Positions 54,631 through 64,000 of a stretch of DNA of 64,000 bases are shown here, one piece after another (the first letter of the stretch is position 1; every line of letters begins with the position of its first letter). Source of the DNA: Forficula auricularia (lineage: Eukaryota; Arthropoda; Insecta; Dermaptera; Forficulidae); NCBI GenBank assembly GCA_024734495.1, contig JALMQS010000187.1, positions 10,345,300 through 10,409,299 on the forward strand, in the 5' to 3' direction. A program made the translations under genes and the position numbers. A model generated the notes under the pieces. That model saw only the letters and a list, made by a program, of their open reading frames with translations. It was not told the origin of the DNA and did no database searches.

Positions 54631-54699
54631 CGAAATGATAATATTCTTCTTATTTGAAATAATAATAATTAATAATTGAATAAATCTGAATAAAATAAT

Positions 54700-55480
54700 T
54701 TTGAAAATGCGGGTTTCAAGCTTCCGATTAAAGCCACCCGCCTCCCGTGTTTTCTGTTGTTATGAGTCGCGCTCTAGTGGCCATCTCTGAAACTTAAATG
54801 CGCTGCCGACAATCGCGGTTGCACTCGCTACTTCTCTATTCCGTGAGTTCGAGGCGTCCGCCATATTCATGAAGTGGGGAGATAGTTTCGTGTTTGCTGT
54901 TGGAAATTTCCCATTAACTGACGAGTATTTCAAATTTTTTTTTCAATCTTTTAACGAGTAACCCGGCAACATATTTTAATGAGTGTGTGTGTGTAATTAG
55001 ATTCGTGTTTCAGTGTAAATAAATAAGTGTTCCAGGATTTTGGAAGAGCAAATACTTTTGTGGACTGTGCATCTATAGACTTGGTTCAAGATAAGATAAA
55101 GCGTGGCCAGCGATTCACATTGCTGTCAATTAACAAGGTAAAATTCAATCCATCCCGAATGCTAGTTGTATTCGTGGATTCCCTTGTGAGTTAGGCATTG
55201 ATTTCTTATTGGAACCGGATGCGAATAACAAATGAAAGTGTGCTCGGGCGGCGGCATTTGGCTGGCCATTTCCCAGCCTGGATGGCCACTGTCCTCCTGG
55301 CCGGCAATTGCACGTCCATTTCGCATGCTGGACAGGATTCGAGACCACCTATTGTCTTCCAGCAGACCAGAACACCACAAATGCATATTCAATGGGCATC
55401 TTCGCGCCCATATCGTCCTTCTCGCTCATTCGCCCGTCCATACATGACCATGTGTTGAGAAAAAACCCCACTATGCCCCC
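54700..55480 (+). promoter_or_regulatory. GC-rich island, possible promoter and untranslated first exon
   Basis: Within very AT-rich surroundings this stretch is GC-rich and CpG-containing (GTCGCGCTC, GCCGACAATCGCGG, GGCGTCCGCC, GGCGGCGGCA). A possible donor, AACAAG|GTAAAA, lies at about 55138. No long coding frame stands out; several short frames overlap here on both strands. I infer a promoter or first exon. A lost segment of a transposable element is the alternative. Confidence 0.25.
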
Positions 55481-55494
55481 CTTTTATACTTATT

Positions 55495-57080
55495 TTCATT
55501 TTTCTCTACAAAAAAAAAAAAAATATTTTTATTTTTTTTCATAAATTTAACCAATTATGGTTATAACCTTTTTTTTGAAAGATTATTATTATTTTTAGTT
55601 ATTTTTTTTGGAGTTTGTATTTTATATATATCAAGCAGCATTTTTTAATTTATTAACTTAATATTCACTTAAAATTTTTTAATTTTTTCCCCTAAATTTA
55701 ACCAATTAGGGTTATAACCTTTTTTTGAAAGATTATTATTATTATTTTGGAGTTTGTATTTTATATATACCACTTTCCATACCTACGTATACTTAATCAA
55801 GCAACATTCTTTAATATTCAATCAAAAAAATTTAATTTTTCCCCCCTAAATTTAACCAATTAGGGTTATAACCTTTTTTTTGAAAGATTATTATTATTAG
55901 TAATGAAGCTGTTGAAGCTATTATTTTTGTGATTAATTTGATTAAAATTTGAATTATAATATATATAATATAATATAAATACTCTATTTATATTGTATTA
56001 TTTGTTTCAATAAATAATTATAATTGATTAATTGTGATTTAAATAAAAATTCAAATTTCAATTATTATTATTATTATTTATTTTTGGAGTTGGTATTTTA
56101 TATATATCAAGCAACATTCTTTAATTTATCAACTTTTAATATTCAATCAAAAAAATTTAATTTTCTCCCCCCCCCTAAATTTAACCAATTACGGTTATAA
56201 CCTTTTTTTGAAAGATTATTATTATTATTAGTAATGAAGTTATTAAAGCTTTTATTCTTGTAATTTATTTGATTAAAGTTTGAATTTTTATTTAAATCAC
56301 ACATAAATAATTATAATTATGTGTGATTTAAATAAAAATTCAAATTTTAATTATTATTGTTTATTTTTTGAGTTGGTATTTTATATACTACTTTCCATAC
56401 CTACTTACGTATACTTTTATATCTAGCAGCATTATTCTTTAATTTATCAACTTTTAATATTCAATCAAAAATTTTTAATCCCCCCCCCCCCCCAATTTAA
56501 CCATTAGAGTTATAACCCTTTTTTGAAAGATTATTATTATTATTTTAATTATTGAGTGTTTTTTTTTTAAATTTGTATTTTATATACCTATACTAACATC
56601 AAGCAGCCTTCTTTAATTTTTAAAATTTTTTCCATAAATTTCACCCTCTAGGTTATAACCTTTTTGAAAAATTATTCGGCTATACATTTTTTTGAAAGAT
56701 TTATATAATTGAGTTTCTTTTTTTAAAGTATACTTATATCAACAGGATTTTTTTAATTTTTTCATAAATTTAACCAATTCGGCTATAACCTTTTTTGAAA
56801 GATTATTATTATTATTTTAATTAATGAGTTTTTTGTAGTTTGTTTTATATATTCATGTACTTATGCCAAGCTGCACATTCTTTAATTTATCAACTTTTTT
56901 AATTCAATCAAAAGTTTTTAATTTTTTTTCTTATTTTTGATCAATTTAACCATTTAGGTCATAACCTTTTTTTGAAAGATTACTATATCTATATATTTTT
57001 ATTATGAATTTTTTTTTGTTTTATATAAAGTGTCTATCAAGCAAAGATGCATTCTTTGATTTATTATTTTTTTCTTTTTC
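55495..57080 (+). repeat. Array of diverged AT-rich repeats
   Basis: The phrase TTTAACCAATTAGGGTTATA-ACCTTTTTTTGAAAGATTAT recurs at about 55545, 55698, 55852, 56183, 56497, 56640, 56768 and 56945, usually preceded by a C run and followed by TTATTATT. Spacing varies from about 110 to 330 bases. TTTTATATAT, ATCAAGCAGC and CATTCTTTAATTTATCAAC also recur in order. Confidence 0.85.
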
Positions 57081-57647
57081 TATTCAATCAAACATTATTA
57101 ATTTTCAAAATAAAATGATTTTTTAAGGGCAATTTTGACTACATAATTTTTAGTCAAAATATTAATTAAAAAATCATTTAAATTTATTTTATTTTCAAAT
57201 TACTTAGTGTCCGTTTTATTAATTTGCTGGTGATATATTATATGTCTATATAAATATACATATATATATATGTAAATATTTTATTAATTTGTGTCGATAG
57301 TTTTGAAGTACTTACCTTCTTCATCTTATGTCTAATACAAATATTTTCCACTTACTAGTTAAAAGAATATGATTCAATCACTTACTAGTTAAAATAATGT
57401 GATTCAATTCAAAATAGGGATACCACTCAGTACCCTATTAAATCATATTAAATAAGAATAATAAATATTAGCCAATATTATAGTCCATGAAGTCGATTAA
57501 TTTGTTACTAAACAACATTAAAATATGGTATTTGTATTAGACTGAAGATAGGTTAGAGCCTTCAAAGCTATAATCTTAAATTAATTAAAAATATGCACAT
57601 TCACTCTACGTTTTAATAACTGACCTATGTTTTTTTGTTTTTTTTAG

Positions 57648-57800
57648 CATTTGAAGAGTTTCAATTTTTCTTCACAATATTACGTAAATATATTTTTGAC
57701 ATCGACAAGAATGCAATTAAAAATTATATTAATGAAAAAATAAAACTTTTGACTCGGCTAGAACAAAATCCAATTGCAACATCAACAGAAGCAAATTAAG
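57648..57800 (+). CDS. Possible short terminal exon of an unrecognised gene
   Basis: A strong acceptor-like tract (TTTTTTGTTTTTTTTAG) is followed, from its third base, by a 48-codon frame beginning FEEFQFFFTILRKYIFDIDK and ending in QNPIATSTEAN and TAA. The residue mix looks protein-like, but no family is recognised and no upstream exon was found. Random coding in AT-rich DNA remains possible. Confidence 0.2.
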
Positions 57801-59051
57801 CGAAAAATTTTCGCTGACGCCACGTTGTTTTTTTTCTTGAAGTGAGTTTTTAAATCTATTTTGCAACCCTGGCGGTTCTGGCCTGGCATTCTCCATCCGA
57901 TTTGAATTTCTCTCTCGGCATGACTGATTCGACATTCCCCGAGTTGTTTTCTCCTTATCTTCTTGTCGATGGATGCAATTTGCGTGTGATCAACTTGGTT
58001 GAGACATAAAGGAGAGAGAGGGTCTCCTAGCCGCCCCCATCCTGCCCCGTTTGCCTGCAGGACCCTTTTGCCACCCCAAATGCACCATCACCCCGATCCC
58101 ATGGGAAATACTTCGGAAACCCAACCCATGTTTATTACAATACAGTCTCGGTCAAAAATTTTGTTATTATTCTATTTACTTTTACACTATTTTTTAAAAC
58201 TTATGTTATTTTAAGGGAGTTTGAGACTGTTTATCTATCTCGTTGATTTTCGAAAAAATCTTTTGTATTTCTACAGAGTGACAACGTCTGCATACCAAAT
58301 TTTTTAATAATGAGGTTAATTTCGAATAAAAATCTTTGTTTTGATAATATTAATAAAAAGAATATTGAGATAAATTTTTTCTCATTATAAAAACATTTAT
58401 TTAACACAAAAACGATTTCAAGAAATAGAGTTGGAATTCTACACTAGTGCTTTTGTCATATTCTGTTGGCTGCAAATAGCTTTTTATTTTTACATTTATG
58501 AATAACTAATTAACTAGACTGTCAAATCTATTTAAAAATGTATCATTCGTTTCATAAAAGTTGAATTATTGATCTGTATAAATTTCTTGAAAATGGTATA
58601 ATTTGTATAGAAGTTTTTCAAGCTCGGTCCATTTACTTCCACGTTAAAAGGACAATTTTCAATAATTTATTTCTCGGTAATGAGACAGATGATCATCTTC
58701 AAAATTCGGTAATAATTATTTAATCCATCAATGATTCGATGGTAAAAATTTGAGAAATTTCTTATAAAAATGATAAACAGTTCCGAACCTCTTTAACTAG
58801 TTTCAGGGTGTCAGAAAAATATGGGTCGCAACTTCAGGATTCGATTCTATTTATCAGAATGAACAAAAATGTTGATAGAAACATTTCCTCACAAATAAAC
58901 CGTTTTTATGTTCCTCATGTTTATGTTGAAACTTGAGATATTTTAATGATTTATTTCAACCATAATAAAATTCAAGCAGCAAGTATATTAGCAAAAATAA
59001 ACATGAAATGACTTGTTTCAGTCTGATTACAGGTAGCAACCCAAATATATT
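57801..59051. other. Intergenic DNA with a GC-richer block
   Basis: 57860-58130 is GC-richer (CCTGGCGGTTCTGGCCTGGC; CCGCCCCCATCCTGCC). It could be a 3' untranslated region of the possible exon at 57648 or a first exon on the - strand. The rest is AT-rich and unassigned. Confidence 0.35.
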
Positions 59052-59194
59052 AAATTGAAAGTTTCTTTTTGACGAGAGTAGCAGAATTTTTATAAATTGA
59101 AGGAGACAATAAAAGAATGTTTGTTCTGCTGGAATTATAAATAAATTAAAAATTTATAATCAAAAGACACACTCTTTTATTATCTCCTTCAACC
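59052..59194. repeat. Foldback element, AGTAGCAGA family, short
   Basis: Left arm GAGAGTAGCAGAATTTTTAT and GGAGACAATAAAAGAATG; right arm ACACTCTTTTATTATCTCC. The centre is short and AT-rich. Confidence 0.75.
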
Positions 59195-59985
59195 AAAATA
59201 TAAATAAACGCATGTCTCTTTAATTCTAAATTTGATAATTTTCCATAAAAAGTCATCTTAAGAATTTTATATTTATTGTTAATTTGATAGAATTCTACTT
59301 ACTGATTAAAAATAAAATAATAAATCATTTACATATTTAAAATTTCAACGCGAACAGGATTATGCAATAAAAACGGTTCATTTTTGAACATGTTTTTTGA
59401 TCATTTTAACACTCTTAAAGTACCATAACATATTTTTTACACCCTGTATACTAGTAATAAAATAATCATAGTGAAAGATCTAAATATTTATACTTCAAAT
59501 TTACTCAAAATTGAAATTCTTTTCGCATTCAACCTATTTTATAGCGATCTTGCAAACTTTCCCATGGTTAATCTTTTATATCTTAAACTTGAATCGTATC
59601 CCCTTCAAAGTACAAAACATCGCCAAGACAAAAACATACAATATCTTTGTATGACTACTTAAAAACTATATATTTTATTAAAAGCAAAATTAACCGAACA
59701 ATCCAGACTTGAATCACAAAATAAAGGCTTTTTCTTTTGAGAGTATCATATTCGTAAAAAAGTTTTTTATCTATTTAGACAATAAACCCTAAATATCGTT
59801 AATTAAAAAAAACTATATAATATTTTTCATTCTACACTAGATAGATGTTTTTTAAAATATTGGTATAAGAAGGTGCAAGTTCTAAACTAGACCTTTGCAT
59901 ACCTGAAAAAAGGATATCAGAGGGATGGGTCCGACAGAAAGTTGTTATCTCCTGACCTAGGTCTCAAAGGATTAAAACCAATTAA
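59195..59985. other. Intergenic DNA, nothing recognised
   Basis: AT-rich. TTTTTTACACCCTGTATAC at 59436 resembles one MITE tip but has no partner. Confidence 0.4.
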
Positions 59986-60707
59986 GGTAGTTGTTCCGCC
60001 AAATGGGTTTACTTAGGATTTTTTTGAAATTTAGATAGATTATTATTTAAATACTTCTTCATCGATTGGTGGCAAAAATAAATTTATGAACAATATAGGT
60101 AATTCCGGAGATATTAAATTCCAAAAATAGAGTTTTTCAGACTCTTATACATTGCACTATACGGGATATCGGAAAGTTTACATACATATTTAATTATAAT
60201 TAAGAAACCCTTCTTACCATTTTTATAAAAAACTAAACCAACATTAAACAATAACCAATACATATTTTAAGACAATTTTGATTCATAGTTACAGCATAGT
60301 TTCTGAGATAATAAGGAATAAATAATGAAAAATTTACACTAAAAACAATTTGGCAATAGCGCATTCATTTAACCAGCGAAAGATGTATAAAGCGCACATG
60401 CGCTAGATTTTTTCAAAATTATAATTTTCATAAGGTGTAACGTAGGCGTTGATTACATTTGTTAAAAAATAACAAAACGATTTTTATAGAAATTTTTTAA
60501 CTTTTAAAATGTATTTTATCTGTCATTTTAATATAAAAATATTCAATCTCTTACAATGGTGCCAAATTTGTCAAACGAGCACGGGATTGGCTAGAATCGG
60601 TACATAAACAGCAAAAACTTTTGGGCTTATGAATTATGAATCCTTATTGTCTGTTCTATATACTCTAGCATTAACTTTTTGATAGTATTGTCGTGAAACA
60701 ACTACCT
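59986..60707. mobile_element. TTAA-family, long subfamily
   Basis: Begins GGTAGTTGTTCCGCCAAATG after TTAA (59982-59985) and ends CGTGAAACAACTACC. The right TTAA is reduced to TAAA, a point change. Confidence 0.8.
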
Positions 60708-61682
60708 AAAAGAACCAAAGCATTTGATAAATATAAAAAGATTGACAAAAACCTTTACACAAAAATATGACATTCTAATGAAACCATGAAAAAAAATTTA
60801 ATTTATCAAATTTGAAGTTGAATTCCAAAAAATAAAAAAATATTTTATCATAAACAAGTGCATTTTTCAAGTGAAAAATCCTTGAATCCTTTTCTATTGA
60901 TATTTAATATATCGAACTGCATGTTGTCAATTATTTTATCTATTTTGTTTTTCAAGAAAAATCGTTTTTTTTTTATTTTTGTGAAATTTGATCTTAATTT
61001 ATTATAATTTTTAGGAAGAAAAAATAATTTTATAATAATCTTCTTCTAAAGAGATAAGAAATATTTATTATACATAATACAGTAAATAAACAAGCAAGTT
61101 GAAGAAATTCATCTAATCTTTGGTAAAATACAACTCTTATTTTTCTAATTATAAAATATTCGAAAATTTTTATAGAATTGCAAACGTGTCATTGAATGGC
61201 TGCGTTTTTTTTTATCTCTATCACAATGGAAGGATATTCAGTGTCTTAGACCATTGACCCGAAAAGCACATGGCAAATTAACAATAGATAAATCCTCTAG
61301 ACTAGATCATCATGGGTTTCCTTTTTCTTACTAATTAGTCATATTTATTTCCCATCCACCTTTTTTTATTGATTGCTTGCCCTCATTTTATCAAGAGAAA
61401 CAAATTATTTATTCTAATAAGAAATCTTCCAAGCCGGTTTTTCCTCACTTTATATTATAAAGTAGGAACACCTTTACAAGACTTTGAATGATATACATAT
61501 AAATATACTATTCAAGATTCTCGGCGATTTGATTATTTTATATTTAAAAAGTTAAATTTTATACATATTAAATTTATATATAACATTAATTTTATATATA
61601 TAGATTAAACATTGCTCAACTGTTTTGTTTTTGTATGTTGTTTTAAAATTATATTTAGATATGTGGTCAAATGAAAATTCTT
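60708..61682. other. Intergenic DNA, nothing recognised
   Basis: AT-rich, no gene or internal repeat seen. Confidence 0.4.
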
Positions 61683-61686
61683 TTAA

Positions 61687-62340
61687 GGTAGTTGTTTCAC
61701 CATATGGGTTTTCTTAGGATTTTTTTGAAATTTAGATAGATTATTATTTAAATACTTCTGCATTGATTGGTGGCAAACCGAAATTTATGAACAATATAGT
61801 TCCGGAGATATTAAATTCCAATGATAGAGTTTTACAGACTCTTATACATTGCACTATACGGGATATCGGAAAGTTTACATACATATTTAATTATAATTAA
61901 GAAACTCTTCTTACCATTGTTATAAAAAAAACGAACATACAAACAATAAAAATTTAATTCATAGTTACAACACAGTTTCTGAGATAATAATGAATAAATA
62001 ATTAAAAATTTACACTAAAGACAAGCTGGCAACATCGCATGTATTTAACCTAAAAAGTGTGTTAACTTTAGTACTTTTTTGACGTTTTTTCGCTTCAGCC
62101 ATTGTCGCAACAGCTTTCAATCGCTTATTAAGAACTTTTTGTTTTATAAATCGACCTTTCTAATGTTTTTTATCTGTCATTTCTATGATAAAAATATTAA
62201 AGCTCGGACAATGTTGCCAGATTTGTCAAACGAGCACGGGATTGGCTAGTAGTGGTACATAAACAGCAAAAAGTTATGGGCTTATGAATTATGAATCTTT
62301 ATTGTTTGTTCTATATACTCTAGCTCTACTTTTTGCTAAC
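61687..62340. mobile_element. TTAA-family, long subfamily, right end lost
   Basis: Left TTAA 61683-61686. The copy runs to CTCTACTTTTTGCTA and stops about 20 bases short of the normal end. Confidence 0.75.
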
Positions 62341-63307
62341 CACTTGGTATTTATCATACGATTAACAACAAATTTTTTAAAGTAATTTCACACTCAAAAA
62401 AAAAACCTTTTCACCAATGAATTTGCTGAATTTCCAACCTATAACAATATCCAAACATGGTTTATATATATATATAAATGTTTAATGATTCAATCTGTTC
62501 AGACAATGAAACATACCCCAAGGGCATATGCATACTTTTACAAATAAATGGAAATAAATTACACAAAATAGTGTTACCCTTAGGCTATCCTATTTCATTC
62601 AAACAATTTGAATGAGATTGAAATAGTTTTTATAAACCCATAGGTTACCATGCTGCTTAACATTACTTAAGTTTCTAGTTATTTATTCGGTCTTAATATA
62701 TGTATTCATTCAATGAGTCTTGTTATGGCTTCATAAAATAATACAGTGGTGATTATTTATCTAAAGTAGAGGTCGCTCTCCAACGAGATGACCTAAAAAA
62801 GTTCACTAAAAAACTGGATAAGCAGATCAAGATCGCGAAGAGTAGAGAGCGGGAGGGAGGTCTTATGTACCAGCAGTGGACATAAATAGCTCATCAATAT
62901 AGATCATATTATAAGCATTAAAAAAAGTTTGTTTTGGTTTGATATGCAATGTTATGTAACCACAAAACTTTGAATAATAGTAAATTTCGCTTACTATTAA
63001 AAAAAGTTCTTGAAATATTTATTTGATTATTTTTTTTATCCATTTCAAACCTCGAAGTTATCCTTTTTTTTTAGATGTTATTAATCAATTTTTGTTTTTT
63101 ACCAAAAAGTAAAAGAAAAAAAACCTCATGAGACTTCGTTCTGTCTGTTCAAGGTTTCTTTCTAGATTACAAACTATTAAAGCTAGAAATTTGAAATTCA
63201 TAGTTTGAATTCCATATGCAAATAGTTCAAAAATAGAAGTCGGAAAAAACACCTTATTAAAAAAAAAAAATTCGACCCATCAATTATGTGATCGTTGAAT
63301 AGGTCTT
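62341..63307. other. Intergenic DNA, nothing recognised
   Basis: Between two long-subfamily TTAA elements. No gene seen. A mildly GC-richer patch lies at 62770-62880. Confidence 0.4.
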
Positions 63308-63311
63308 TTAA

Positions 63312-64000
63312 GGTAGTTGTTTCGCGACAATACTAGCAAAAATTTAATACTAGAGTATATTGAACTGTCTGTTGACAATAAGGATTCATAATTCATAAGC
63401 CCAAAACTTTTTGCTGTTTATATACCACTTCTAGCCAATCCCGTGCTCGTTTGACTAATCTGGCAACACTGTCCGAACTTGTATATATTTAATCATAGAA
63501 ATTTCAGATAAAGTACATTATAAAGGGAGATTTATAAAACAAAAAGTTCTTAATAAGCGATTGAAAGCTGTTGCGACAATGGCTGAATCGAAAAAACCTA
63601 AAATAAAATACTAAAATTAATCCACTTTTTAGGTTAAATATATGCATTGTCGACAGCTTGTTTTTAGTGTAAATTTTTCATTATTTATTCATTATTGTCT
63701 CAGAAACTGTGTTGTAACTATAAATTAAAGTTTTCTTCAAACATGTATTAGTTATTGTTTAATGCTGGTTTAGTTTTTTATAACAATGGTAAGAAGAGTT
63801 TCTTAATTATAATTAAATATGTATGTAAACTTTCCGATATCCCGTATAGTGCAATGTATAAGAGTCTGAAAAACTCGATCTTTGGAATTTAATATCTCCG
63901 GAACTATATTGTTCATAAATTTCGTTTTGCCATTAATCTATGCAGAAGTATTTAAATAATAATCTGTCTAAATTTCAAAAAAAAATCCTATGAAAACCCA
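63312..64000. mobile_element. TTAA-family, long subfamily, cut by the window end
   Basis: Starts GGTAGTTGTTTCGCGACAAT after TTAA and reaches ...AAAATCCTATGAAAACCCA at the last base, so only about 15-20 bases are missing. Confidence 0.8.

Noticed and set aside
54282..54638. Proline-rich and glycine/tryptophan-rich frames
   Set aside because: They come from the G-rich simple-sequence interior of the Helitron-like element.
55145..55458. Five overlapping frames of 67-86 codons in the GC-rich block
   Set aside because: Frames overlap on both strands as expected for GC-rich DNA with few stops; none has a recognised domain or a clear splice link.
59430..59455. Fourth copy of the CAGGGTGTTTC MITE
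   Set aside because: Only about a dozen terminal bases match and there is no second end.

Overview
The window is AT-rich nuclear DNA of an invertebrate, most likely an arthropod and possibly a crustacean. The grounds are spliced genes with GT-AG introns, one intron of the minor U12 class, a metazoan CTLH-complex gene and a metazoan nucleoside transporter gene, mariner/Tc1, pogo, R1-like and jockey/CR1-like elements, and an LTR with a tRNA-Trp-type primer site. I cannot name the species.

Two host genes account for nearly all the real coding sequence. (1) Positions 9781-22673, + strand: an equilibrative nucleoside transporter (SLC29/ENT) in ten visible exons. The joined reading frame is about 475 residues and is complete except for the first base(s) of the start region, which lie on an unidentified upstream exon. 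(2) Positions 48647-30676, - strand: a complete eight-exon MAEA gene (the E3 ligase subunit of the CTLH/GID complex), 407 codons, with LisH, CTLH/CRA and degenerate RING regions. Its sixth intron is an AT-AC intron with a U12-type donor and branch point. The two genes converge, with their 3' ends about 8 kb apart. A possible GC-rich promoter/first exon (54.7-55.5 kb) and a possible short terminal exon (57.65 kb) may belong to a third gene; both are weak calls.

The remainder, including almost every intron, is a dense, nested layer of repeats. The main groups are: a TTAA-flanked nonautonomous family in two subfamilies sharing the terminus GGTAGTT; large inverted-repeat (foldback) elements; mariner, Tc1, pogo-like and PIF/Harbinger-like remnants; TA-flanked MITEs; Helitron-like elements with a hairpin followed by CTAG and microsatellite flanks; tRNA-derived SINEs; non-LTR retrotransposon 3' pieces; and an LTR fragment. 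None of these insertions falls inside an identified host exon.

The most interesting signal is a recurrent hairpin inside the foldback elements. It reads CTGANGA, one extra base, a GC-richer stem-loop, then GAAAC, and occurs at least fifteen times on both strands in unrelated sequence contexts. It resembles the core of hammerhead ribozymes known from Penelope-like elements and retrozymes, but carries one extra base before stem II. Other notable points are the U12 intron of MAEA, an off-consensus splice junction in the transporter, an intronic array of GAATATTC palindromes and an AT-rich array of diverged repeats at 55.5-57.0 kb.
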